DNA from: Vermamoeba vermiformis
Taxonomy: Eukaryota > Tubulinea > Echinamoebida
NCBI GenBank assembly: GCA_045837725.1
Contig: JBEWZL010000258.1
Location: 1-63,817, forward strand
DNA: 63,817 nt
Reading direction: 5' to 3'
Part shown: positions 31,541-43,190 of the stretch, piece by piece
Layout: each line of letters opens with the position of its first letter
Position numbering within the stretch: position 1 is the first letter of the stretch
Notes under the pieces: model-generated
The model's database searches: none
Seen by the model: only the letters and a program-made list of their open reading frames with translations
Told to the model about the DNA's origin: nothing
Translations under genes and position numbers: made by a program

Positions 31541-34500
31541 ATGCCCGAGCTGCCTGAAATCAAGCGCTATGCATATATGATTAATAAGAAATGCAAGGGT
31601 CTTGAATTCAATTCAGTCTCGTGCTCTTGGGCCAAATATCCTGCCTTGGTAGTCCCGTGGGGAAGGTACGTAATTAAATACACGCAATATTCGCTTTAAC
31701 GGACGCGAAAGTCCGTCGATCTGGATTTCAAATTCATTTAACCGTCATTAAATATCTACGCCCATTATTTTAAATACATTTGACCCCAAAAAAATAATAT
31801 AAATTATATTTAGCAAATTTACTATTTCTGCCGAAGCTAGAGGCAAGGAGTTAATGCTCACCTTAACAAATCCGAGTTCCGTCAGTCAAAAAATGACAGT
31901 TGTATTTACTCATGGTTTGGTAAGTTTATTGTGTATTTATTTTAATTATGGCACGCTTAAATTACGTGCCCAAACGTCAAATCCATTTCCAGGAAATGAC
32001 TGATCCGATCGAAATTTAGGTTGGCTCTTGGGAGTTTACTTCGAGCTCTAGCGTTTCTAAATACGCTCTCGTTCAGTTTACCAATGGTACCAACACGCTT
32101 AGGTGCGCAGTATTCGAGTTTTCTTTTTTGGTCTTTTTCTAACTCTCGATCAGCTACGTGGACGTGCAAAAGATGGGTGGCTACAATGTGGGTACATGGG
32201 GCAAAGATCGCGGACCAGATCCTGTAAACGTAAGCCTTCGCCGTCTGATTCTATTCTATCATATGTAAATTTCCTTTCTGATCCATTATTTCAGGAGCAC
32301 GAGGCCTTCTGTAAAAATATTATGGACTCCATCAAATACGTGGTGTTCAACAAAGATATTTGCGAAGTACTGCTGGAACAGTCTTATTTCAATGGTAGGA
32401 CCAATTGCATCTCTCGTCTGTGTCAACCTTCGTGCCTATCTAATACTTTCCAAATTAGGCATTGGCAATTATCTCCGAGCAGAAATTCTTCACCGCGCCA
32501 ACATTAATCCGTTTACCAAAGCACGTGATGTTTTTAAGTTCACGAAGCTGGACCAAGGCTTCGACAACATCGATCAGAACAGCGATCGCGGCCTCATCTT
32601 ACTTTATTTGTGCAAAGCTATTCCGTTAGAAGTATTGGAGAAAGGACTCAACAAATATGGCAATGATCAGGAGAAGGCTGCATTCGAGGCCTGGTTGACG
32701 TATGTTCGATGATGAAATTTCTTTGATGACACGTGTTGACACTTGTGAAGGGTCTACAACAAAGGAGACAGCAAAAAAGACAAAAAAGGCCGCACAATTC
32801 ACTACACCAACTCGCAAATGGCTGGTGTCGCCAAAGTATCACTGTACAAGCCTGCGTCACGCACTGCTGAGGAAGCACTCGCACGCTTCGAAGGTGATAG
32901 CATTCCTTCGAGCACATCTACTGCCACGGCAGCACCAGCTACAAGCACCGCAGCGACATCAAGCTTTACATTTGGCACTAGCTCGAATAGCAACACGAAC
33001 AGCTTCACGTTCGTCAACACCGCTTCCAAGTTTGGTGATAGCTGGAAGCAAAACACACCGAAACCAGTTCAAATGTACGTACCAATCCATGCTACTCATT
33101 CATAACTAATACTGTTATGTGTCCCTTAGTTCTATTGACGTCTCAAAAATCGATCGTATTTGCGACTTGTCACGTTCTGCTGAAGCTTCATTAGTGCCGG
33201 GTTATTCTTGCCTCCTTGAACACGTAAGGAATTCAAATGCTATTTAAGACTTGCTAACCACATTTGTAGCCCGAAGAGAACCAATTCCACTTGTTACAAA
33301 TCATTGCTGTGAGCAACGGAGCCGTGTTTTGGCAACGATTCGGACCAAGTAAGCAGCACTCACTAGGAAATTTATCATCGAGCCTAATCTAATTATTCGC
33401 GGACAGAGACGTCTCTCGGTGTGCAACTTCGTCAAGGCCCGTCAGACAAGAATCACGCCATTGCACAGTTTGAAGACATTTTCAAAGAGAAGACTGGCCG
33501 CCCTTGGGAAGAACGTGCGTTTGCAGTGCGTCAGCCAGGCAAATACGAGCTCAAGGAGTACGACATGACCACTAGCGCCAAGTCATTTTCAATCCCAAGC
33601 ACACAATCAGCGGAGGTTGGTGGCATGGACCGAGCTGAATTTGGCTCACTCGATCCAATGGCCAAGCTGCTCGTCATGTTGGCCAGCATGGGTCGCAAGG
33701 GCCTGTTGACCACCGAACAGAAATCACACTTGAAGTACAAGATCCTCAACGAACAATCACCGTTGTTGTACAATGCTTTGGAGGCCTATGAACGAGACAA
33801 CAACGAGGCTGAACTCGCTGACACATTTGCAAGAGTGTTGGCCTTCGAGAAGGGAGAACGACTTCACGACCAATTCACGCCCGCACAGCCCGTGCCTTGG
33901 TCCTCGCAGTTCGGATCTGACTCCGACACATTCCAAGGAGTTGACAAGACTGCACCCGCTTGGCCTAAATTCGCTCCGCCCGTTCAATCATCTTCCAGCG
34001 GCTTGACTTCAACACTAACAGACCCATCGTGGCGAGCACTTTTGGAACCCGAATTCTCCAAACCGTACTTCAAGAAGCTGGAGAAGTTCGTCGAAAAGCA
34101 ATACTCGTCCAAGGAAGTATTCCCGCCCAAGGACTTGATTTTCAACGCGTTCAATTTGTGTCCATTTGACAAGATCAAAGTAGTCATTCTCGGTCAAGAT
34201 CCGTATCACGACAACGGTCAAGCTCACGGCCTCTGTTTCAGTGTCATGCGCGGCGTTCCCGTGCCCCCCTCACTGAAAAACATTTACAAGTACGTTTTCA
34301 CTTTGATTTGAATTAAGTGCTCATTGTGTCCTTTGCAGGGAACTCAAGTCCGATGTCGGTTTTGAACCACCAGAGCACGGCAACTTGGAGAGCTGGGCCA
34401 AGCAAGGAGTGCTGTTGCTGAACACCGTGTTGACTGTTGAGGCTCACAAAGCTAACTCGCACAAGGACCAAGGCTGGGAGACCGTAAGTGACTCTTCGAT

Positions 34501-34779
34501 AAAGCCAATATGGTGCTAACCAGAGAATGACAGTTCACGGACGAAGTTATCCGTCAGATTGGCTTGAAGAAGAAAAACGTCGTGTTCTTGTTGTGGGGCA
34601 CGCCGGCGCACAAGAAAGAAAAGTTGTTGAAGATTGGCAATCATCATATTTTGAAGACTGCGCATCCCTCACCGCTCAGCGCGCACGCTGGATTCATTGG
34701 TTGCAAACACTTCTCGATGACGAACACTTTCTTGAAACAACAGGGCTTTGAACCTATTGATTGGCAATTGCCGCAGTAA
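31541..34779 (+). CDS. NEIL1-like glycosylase - WGR - uracil-DNA glycosylase fusion
   Basis: Twelve exons (31541-31665, 31814-31919, 32020-32102, 32154-32229, 32295-32394, 32459-32699, 32751-33074, 33130-33223, 33270-33348, 33407-34289, 34339-34483, 34534-34779) join without a phase error to 833 residues. Residues 1-280 are NEIL1-like: MPELPE with catalytic Pro2/Glu3, [28 protein letters not shown] (H2TH), and GRTIHYTN as zincless finger. Residues 280-370 are a Ser/Thr/Phe-Gly-rich linker. Residues ~375-450 are a WGR domain ([28 protein letters not shown]), as in PARP2/3, which senses DNA ends. Residues ~590-833 are family 1 [17 protein letters not shown] near 672 and HPSPLSAH near 795. Oxidised-base and uracil excision are thus joined by a DNA-break sensor, probably nuclear. 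All active-site motifs look intact. Confidence 0.92.
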
Positions 34780-34867
34780 ATAATTTGTTCAAGCTGTTAA
34801 TTCAGCTTGTGCATTTCAAGGAAAGGTTTATTTTTTAAGCTCTTTAGCAATCAAATACAAGGAGTAT

Positions 34868-37800
34868 TTAACGTTTGTCGTTGAAGCCCATGCGTTCCTT
34901 AATGTCCGCGGGCAAGTTTTCGATGGCTTCTTTTGACAACTTGTCTTGATTCGCCACGACAGCTGTTGCGCTGATCATCGCCAAGGATTGCACACCGAGC
35001 AAAGGCGACAAGTCAATCGAGTACATTGCATTAGTAACGGTCTCCTCGCCAGTCTGTCCGCCAAACAGAATTAATCTGCGCTTGTGCACGCGCATTGATT
35101 GCTTTTCGGCCAAGACGAGCGTGCCTGATTCACCTCCGATGTGAATTGGGTGTCTGGTCCAGGTCAAAGACTCAGTGTCAAACACGCAGATCTTCACTTC
35201 TTTCGTGTCTTGATCGAAACTCGTGCTCAGAAGATATTTGCCAACAGCGACTATTGACCCAGTAATGTCTTGATCGACTGCACCAACTTTATACCAAGTA
35301 GCCGAGCCTGAAAGCAGCAGTTAGAAACCGACAGAACAGCAATGGGACGGGACATACTGAGATTGAGGCAATACAGTTCTAGTGTCCAGCTCTGATTGTA
35401 TCTCTTTAGCCAAATATTATCACCAACCAACGCACTAAAAATGATGATTGATTAGTAATGCGAATGTGCGTTCTAAGTTTACGTACTGGTCGTTATACCA
35501 TGAACCTTTAAATTCTTCACCACGACATCCCTGGGAGACAATATTTCCGTCCTTTTTCGATATTTTGTGGATTGAACCGGATCCAGGATAAAGAATACTA
35601 GACAATTTAATATGTTAGTTCCAATCATAAATCACGTGTCAGCAATCCATACTGGTCTCCCATGTCATAGCTTTTGTACGTTTTCAAATACTCCACAAAG
35701 TATTTAGTCAGCAGAGCAGGATCTTTGTTCCATTTATCGTTTGTGGTGTCAAATTTCACCCAGCAATCATCAAAACCTTGGAACCAAATCTAATTATACG
35801 TCAATAAATAGGTCGTACGGCATTACTCTGCAACATTTGTACCTCATTACCCACGTTGACTGTACGAATCGATTCATAACTGTGGTGATAGATGTCTCTG
35901 GGTGGCAATGCAACGCGCTCCCACTTTCCCAACAATTCTTTGCCGTCTGTCAGACAATTGCCTAAAATGGCAACAATTAATACATCATGCTGAATATTAG
36001 AATAATTTTTACCCATTGGTACGCGCCATAGGTCATAGAAGGGAGCTCCGTTCCAATATTCGCCATCTTCGTAGTGATAATAGTGCTTTCGATACAATCC
36101 ACCTTGCACGTAAATGTGATCGCCAATGACCATCAGCTCGGCGGAATATCTGTTTCATGAACGATGAGTCTCGCAAAACTCGGTTGTTTGTCATTGGTGT
36201 ACCTGGCAGGAATGGCGTGCTCTTGGTCCTCAAACTCGATACGATGACCTACAAATGCGAAATCTCCGAGAGGCGGTGGCAATTTACGGAAAAATCGCTT
36301 CGTAGCAAACGCAGCCAAGTCTAAACGCGACAAAATTAGTTTTAAATGGTCGAATAAGGAACGTCATCCGTCTCTTACCTTCAGCCTTTTTGCCTTGTTT
36401 GTTGACTCGACCAACATCAGCTCCACGTGCCAACAACAGTTCTGTGATCTCGACGTCACCGCGGGCAGCAGCAAGGTGCAGCGGCGTGTCAGGGCACTTG
36501 GAGCCTCCGTCAATATTCGCACCGAGATCGAGCAAAGCTTTCACTTCGTCCGCTCCAGCCTCTTGAACGGCTGAGTGCAAGACAGTACGGAATTCTTCGT
36601 TGACAGCATTGATGTCAACACCAGCCTAAATAAGGAAATGTTGAGTTTTGAGACGCACTTGTAAAATGCCCAAATCTACGTACTGCGACTAAAATCTTCC
36701 AGCCTTTAATTCGATCTTCAAGTTTTTTGCGGTAAGTCAGTACTTGAACGAGATACTTGTTGCTGGTTTTATCGAGATCGAATCCGCAGTCAATCACTTT
36801 GCGCGCCATCTAATTCAATGAGTTATCATCCCAGTGATAAAAACTTAATAGCGTTATGTTTTAACTTGCCTCGATGTCGGGACATCTAGAAATTACCAAA
36901 TCAAGTAATAAAGCCCCTTCGTTGCTTCGGGCATTGATGTCAGTTCTCGGGTCATCCAAGAACAACGGTAAGGCTTCGGGATAATCCACTGACCTCATCA
37001 CCGGGGTGTACCCATACGCGTCACGAATGTTGACTTCTATTTTTGGATGTTTCAATAAACAACGTACTGGTGTCGTACGATTAGCAAAAATGATCAGTAG
37101 AGGGTCTCTAACAAGCAAAAGTTAAATATTATCGGACTAACAACCCACAGGTCATGAGTGTACCTATTCTCTGGCGGCTTGTTCGGATCTTCCCCGATGC
37201 TGTACAGATACTCGACAACTGGTTCAATATCGTTGTATCTACCGAGAGCACGAATGAGAAGGCCATCCGGTAGCGCGAATGATTTGCTGCAAAGTTTTAA
37301 AAGTCTGCACACGTGCGTAGAATCGCCTTGGTGTATGTACTGCGAGACTAGTCAGCAATGAATTGAAATTTATGAGCTATATATATTACGTTTTTAAGGG
37401 TATCTCTTGTGAGCTGTTGAAGTGCCGGATTGGGATTGAAGATTGAAAGCCAATTGTACAACCGCACGTTGAAGCTCGAACTGTTTGCGTATCTAACAAC
37501 AGAAACATTATATATATAGCCCTCAAATATATAAGGAGTTAGTACGTACACGCCCTCGCCTGTAATTACAGACCATGTGTCTCTGAAGCTAATTTCATCT
37601 CCCAAGTCGTAGTAGTTGTAATTATTCTTGCTCGCCATTTTACTCGCGGCCATGTAGGGAGAACCCGTGCAGGCATTGTTCACGTCGTGCTTATCAAGCA
37701 AACTTTTCAAATTGACATACTCAGCCCCATCAAAAAAGTACTTTCCGTCTTTGCGTTGGATCTCGTGGTCTTGGAGCTCCAAACCGTTGTTTCCTTTTTT

Positions 37801-38416
37801 AGCAACCGTAAGCAGAAATTTGTCATTATTGAATCGCAAGAGCCACAAGTTCTCTTCGTAGAGCAGCTTTCGGGCGTTGTCGTCGCTCACAAATCCGTAA
37901 AAGTGAGGTCTGTAAGTGCAACATTAATCGTAAAACTATGTAATATATGTATAGTGCTTACAATAGAAGTCCAACGTCATCGAGCAGATCGAAGAGGAAT
38001 TCTATAAAATGCCGCAGATCCGACAAAATACCGAAGCACTTGCAAGCTCGGTCAAAGCTAGCGGTTGTAATCGTAGTATATTTGAGGGCTTCGTCTGTGC
38101 ATAGAGCAGCAAATGCGTCCGAGTACCAGCTGTTGTACGGAAGATCTGCATTTGCAAGTTTCGTGCCTTGAACGTAGCTTAATCCACCAATTGCCGTTAT
38201 AAAAGGCTCCAATTGAATAACGAAGTCCTTGTAAGAAACACTAACAGAAGGACGCAGGTCTTTAATTCCCTCGACTGTAAAAATTAAAATTAAATCAGAA
38301 AATTTACTTTTATTAGAAAGGTTTAAATAACACGCCTATTTGGTGTCGAAAATAGAATTTTATCGTCTATAAATAAATTGGGTGTAAAGATACGTACTGA
38401 TCTGATTTTCGTTCAT
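34868..38416 (-). CDS. SH2 - ankyrin - kelch repeat protein
   Basis: A long gene of about fifteen exons from MNENQ. After ~100 residues of helical sequence comes FYGFVSDDNARKLLYEENLW, then LLRF (the FLVR arginine position), then IQRKDGKYFFDGAEYVNLKS: an SH2 domain. The middle has ankyrin units (GYTPVM, TPLHLAAARGDVEITELLLA, GANIDG). The last third is a beta-propeller of kelch type (GDHIYVQGGLY, KRRLILFGGQTGEE, IWFQGFDD). The helical-plus-SH2 start is reminiscent of CBL proteins, but no RING is present. Such an order would let one protein bind phosphotyrosine and several partners, as a scaffold for the kinase-SH2 system nearby. Exon limits in 35200-36000 are approximate. Confidence 0.75.
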
Positions 38417-39197
38417 TTTTAGACGTTAAAGTGGCTAGCTTACTGAGGCCAGAGTCTTTCGATTGAGGCAGTAGATCAAAACAAGCTCGAGTTGTCTCCT
38501 TTATCGGTCAGATTCAATAAAAGCTGGTTGAGAAAATCTCGTTAGAGGTTCTTAGCGAGGATTAAATCGAGATTTTACGGCAGTACCTACGTACCCTTTG
38601 CAAATTACCACAACATGTTGCTGACCACTACTGCTGCCAAAAGATTGTTCGGTACGTATGCACGCGAGACTTACTTTTACGCTAACCCTTTGACAGTGGA
38701 TTAGGTGCTTGTGTTAGGCAGGATTTTCTTTAAAATTAATAACAATATATATGTATATTGCGGTGCTTTATTATCATAACTGGTACTGATGCTAAAGTGC
38801 ACATAATTTCATCTGATTCAGAAGACACGAAAATTGGAAATAGTCCCAAGTAAGCAGGGAATACCTTATCATTGTAGCGAATATTACTTTTGTTATTTTT
38901 AATTAAATAATTATTGACATCCTGTAAATAGATCAAGATCGAGATTGAAAAATGGAAGATCTTTCAGTTACTGCAAAATTGTTGACTAGTTCTACGATAG
39001 CAGTAAGTGTTATTGTGACCATTGCCTTGCGGATTGCCTGTTAACATCTTGTAATGCGGGCACACAAAGCAAGAATTTTCAGCCAATCATTGACTAGTGC
39101 AATACTAATAATAGACCAATCCGCACACTGCATTAAACTACGGAACTTTAATTAAATTTCTTTAGCTTAAGCTAATATTACTTCCGATTAGCGCAAG
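38417..39197. other. Intergenic region between divergent genes
   Basis: AT-rich. Two ATG-led short stretches with good donors (38612-38652 region and 38952-39002) may be leader exons, but no continuing frame was found. Confidence 0.35.
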
Positions 39198-40859
39198 ATG
39201 GCAATGGCAGATAAAATCAAGAAGCGAGTTTTCGACATTATTCCAGCTGCATCCGGCGCAACTTCATTTGTCGGTCTAATTATCTATGCGGTACGTCATT
39301 ACTTCCTTTCGATTATGAACATCCAAACTAACGCTTTGTAACAACAGGCCTACGTGCATACCCCAGGGCCGATCTACAGATTCAACGCGTTTCTGGGCAT
39401 TTGGATGACGTGCCTCAGCTTATTTCTCGCTGTTCAGTGCTTCTATCTGACGCGCACAGTAATAACAAAGAAGCTCTACACGATTGGATTGGTCTACTTT
39501 AGCGCTGCCTTCGTGTTAACTTTGCTTCTCGTGATTCTTTTTACAATCAGTATGAACACCACTGGACTCGGATGGAGCTCGCTTATGGCTGCTATTAATA
39601 TATTCAACCTTGTCGTGTTATTTCGGAGATATGACATTTACAAGAAGCATATGAACAAGGAAGTCGAAGTTGACGACATCCACAAAGAACAAGTGACCAA
39701 GCTGAAAGCACTGATCATTATCGATTATATCTTCGCTATCCTGGCGTTGATTTTATTGGCGCTGCTCGTCAATGGCGCGTACAATGGAGCCTATGGTGTG
39801 TTTCGATATCCTCCGAGAGGTAAATTCATGACAATTACCTTGTCGGATGGTGAGCCGCAAACAATTCACTACATATGCGAGGGACCAACCAACTCCACCT
39901 ACAATACATTCTGGTTTGAAGTAGGTGGCGGCCACGTTGCGGCTGACTTTTACGGCATTCAACAACTGCTCACCGAACGCAATGTTCGCTCGTGTATTTA
40001 CGACAGACCAGGCATGGGCTGGTCAAGCTTGGCCCACACCACCAATCCATTCTGGTACAAAGAGATGTTACAAGCGAGCGGAGAACGAGCTCCTTTCATA
40101 ATGTGCGGTAAGTTGTTGGTTGCATAAGAACTTCCACCTCACCTTAATCATCGGCTTTAGGCTGGGCTGCTGGAGGACTCATCATGTTGAATGCGACAAT
40201 TCAATATCCTGACCTAGTAGCTGCTCTGGTGCTGATGGATGCATCGACAGCAACCGAAGTAGAGGCATATGCGTACAGTCATCAAGTCTCTGCTGAAGAA
40301 GCCGAACAATGGTACCGCAATGATATTGCGTCACGATTTGCATTATTTGATGCCATTAGAGGCTTTGGTACACCAGCAGGATTGATGCAGTACTTTTTGC
40401 CTTATAACCCGACAGATTACTTGCCGCAAAATCTGTACGACGAGTTTTACTGGTTCTCGCTGCAAGAGAATTTCGTAAGTTAACTGTGGAGTATAATCAA
40501 AGGTATTAACAAAAAAACTCTCTTAGTGGACAACCCAGTTCTTTGCCTTACAAGAACTGGCAAACAACCCACATACCTTCAACGAGGATGATTTTCCGCG
40601 ACAAGTTCCAATCGGAATTTTGTTGTCCCGAGAAAACGCCACACAAAGATGCTTAGATAATAATTACCAGATTGATAGCAACGAATGCCTCGTCATTAGA
40701 AGAGAGACGGAATTCTACGAAGCATCAAGACTGTCATATGTGAACAGAACTGACCACGCTACCGTCAAATATTGCGAGGGGTGCGACCTTGGCTTTCCCG
40801 TCAGGAAACCCCACTTTGTGGTTGATGCACTTATTGAAATATTTGGAATCGAAAATTGA
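39198..40859 (+). CDS. Membrane-anchored alpha/beta-hydrolase without nucleophile serine
   Basis: About four exons from MAMADKIKKRVFDIIPAASG. The N-terminal ~190 residues form about five membrane helices. The C-terminal ~330 residues follow the alpha/beta-hydrolase fold: FWFEVGGGHVAADFYG, RSCIYDRPGMGWSS (oxyanion region), then PFIMCGWAAGGLIML, and YPDLVAALVLMDAS. At the nucleophile elbow the family has GxSxG; here it is G-W-A-A-G, with Ala for Ser, across an intron junction (CG|WAAG). The His/Asp near the end (HFVVDAL) are in place. It is therefore either a pseudo-enzyme or uses another residue. The membrane helices and lumenal Cys pairs suggest a secretory-pathway location. Confidence 0.7.
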
Positions 40860-40869
40860 AGTGCTAATT

Positions 40870-41358
40870 TTGAAGCATGGATAACCCTCCTTAAATAATC
40901 GCCTAAAGCAGAAAATAAAAACGGACCGTTCAAAATTGCGTTCTGCTCGGGTTGCTCGCGGTGCAAAGAGAAGAGCGAGGTCTTGCCACCACTTTGCTTG
41001 ATGTTAGTACCAAGCACGGGGTGTGCGGTCAATTCTAAGAAGATAGTGTCGGGACCAAAGACGACATTACGGCTTTCAAAATAAGTTGCGTGCTGATTGA
41101 TTTCAATTCCTAGGTGATTCCTTGACAGAGGATATGTCGCACGGCGAGGAAGGGATGATAACAAAAACACTGCAAGGTGCACTGGTTCATCTCGTGACCT
41201 ACAATTGGGGTCAGTATTTTGAAGTCAAATATCGTGTCAAAAGTTGTAAATAGACCTGAAAGACTCGAAACTTGTTTGCTTAGTGAGTTTGAATTGAGTG
41301 AGCGCAGTAGAAGCGGACCATTATCAACTATTGGTGACATCAAAGATTCGAAACGCAA
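40870..41358 (-). CDS. Possible minus-strand gene of unknown function
   Basis: A frame from MRFESLMSPIVDNGPLLLRS at 41358 to a GTAGGT donor near 41202 can be joined, by an acceptor near 41104, in the same phase to HATYFESRNVVFGPDTIFLE and onward to FSALG near 40910. Composition looks protein-like but no domain is recognised. The frame continues into the antisense of the hydrolase gene, so its true end is unclear. It is divergent from the GH16 gene, 78 bp between ATGs. Confidence 0.3.
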
Positions 41359-41435
41359 CTTGAATCAGATATTTTTTGGGTCCGTTCACAAAATCCATTT
41401 ATTTCGAATATTTATTCTACCACGTTACTACAACT

Positions 41436-42861
41436 ATGGTGCGGTGTATTATAATTACTGCATTACTTATCACTCTGGGTTGCATCGTGGTTGCAAAAGC
41501 AGGATGGCAACTAACATTCTCGGATGAGTTCAATGGCCAGACAATGCTAAATTCAAGCGCCTGGGTGACAGCATATTCTTTTGCACCCGTAACTATCAAT
41601 GACGAATTGCAATTCTACTCCCCTGGTGGGTTTACTTTCGGATCTGATTATTTACGGATTGTCGGAGAAAAAAAATCAATTAACGGCTTCAATTATCAAT
41701 CTGGAGTTATTACTACAAACGGAAGATTTGAACAAACGTTTGGATATTTTGAAATGCGTGCGCGTTGGATGTCTGGTCGTGGGTTGTGGCCTGCTTTCTG
41801 GCTTTTGGGACAATATGAAAATGGTGAATATTATTTTAAATAAGCGATCAAAACTCATTACCAATTTATTTAAATTTTAGATCTAACAAAAATTAATTAT
41901 CAGCTGGAGTGACCGAAATCGATATACTCGAGGCTTTGTTGCAAAATCCTGAAACAGCGTACATGACATACCACTGCAATAACAAGTCGGAATCAGCGGG
42001 AACCGATTACACTGGTGATGAGCTCGCCGACCAAAGCTGGCACACGTATAGCGTACAATGGAACCCTGATGTTATTATATGGTACATTGATGGCATACAG
42101 CGCTTCAACACATCCGTGTGTGTGCCCGACTACCCGATGTACATACTTGCCAATATGGCAATTGGCGGTAGTTGGCCTGGTCCTCCTAATGCGACGACGC
42201 CATTCCCAGCATACATGGACATTGATTACATTCGTGCGTACAAGTACGTTGCTTCAGGAGGTGTCAGTTTGGATGGTCCCGGCAATGGTCTGCCGTTCAC
42301 AATACCAACCTTGCCTTCGTTACCCGTAGTCACATTCGGTGGTCCTCCTGCAGTGACGCCTAATAACGCTGATCGAGGCGACAATGTGACCTTCATCTTC
42401 ACTTTCACTGTGAACGGAGATGGTTTGACAACACCGGTCATTGGACTGTACGTGCAAAGCTGGATGACCACGAACGGTACTTCAGTCATTTCCGACACGA
42501 TCAATTTGGACTCTTTGACGGCTGGTACTACGCGCACTGTAAGCTTCACGGAAAAAATTCCTGACACGCTCGAGGACGGCTATTACCGCGTTATCTTTGG
42601 CGTCTTTAACAATGGAGGCAGTGACGGAGCATTTTGGCAGGACTGTGTAGCGGAGTTGGGCATCAACAGCATTGTTGGCGGTCGAGGTAAGATCCACTCT
42701 AATATTGTCTGAATTACTCGATTAAGACTTCTTGTTCAGAAATGCCCATTGGATCTACTCCTAACGCTGAATCGAGTAGTCCTTCGTCGTCGAGCGAGGC
42801 TATCGCTGTAAAATTCGATTGTTTCTTGATTTTAGCTGTTTGGCTCAAACTGCTCTTGTAA
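41436..42861 (+). CDS. GPI-anchored GH16 beta-glucanase
   Basis: Three exons from MVRCIIITALLITLGCIVVA (signal peptide). The GH16 fold shows WQLTFSDEFNG at the start, YFEMRARWMSGRGLWPAFWL, and the catalytic ExDxxE motif in TEIDILEALL right after the first intron. QSWHTYSVQWNPDVIIWYIDG and ILANMAIGGSWPG follow. The GH16 part is ~270 residues. A ~140-residue beta-sandwich with ENDT-like repeats follows, then a Ser-rich stretch and hydrophobic tail (FDCFLILAVWLKLLL) typical of a GPI signal. Members cut beta-1,3 or 1,3/1,4 glucans; here probably at the cell surface for feeding or wall/cyst remodelling. Confidence 0.85.
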
Positions 42862-43190
42862 GCAAACGAAATAGATTCTAACCCACTCTAATATTTTCGT
42901 CTCGTACAAGGTGAAACTTCAACGGCAAAAAAACCGGTGTTTTGAACAAATTCTAAATTTGGGCATTACCTTGTTTCTCCAGAGCGAGTTTAACTAGTTA
43001 AACTCTCCAGATTATATGTGATACCATTCTATATATGCATCCAGATTTTAAAATTAGTTCTTGCCTGGATTAGGAAATTAAGAAATTTCTTAATTTGTTG
43101 GTTTGACTGATCATACGTCAGTTGTTGAATCACAGACAAAAGGTTATTAATTTAAAATTCCACTTGCCGACACAACAAATCTCAAACCGG
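42862..43190. other. Intergenic region
   Basis: AT-rich spacer between two plus-strand genes; nothing recognised. Confidence 0.4.

Noticed and set aside
38612-38720. Tiny spliced gene starting at the ATG near 38612
   Set aside because: A good donor is present, but the next exon gives a stop after two codons, leaving about 14 residues.
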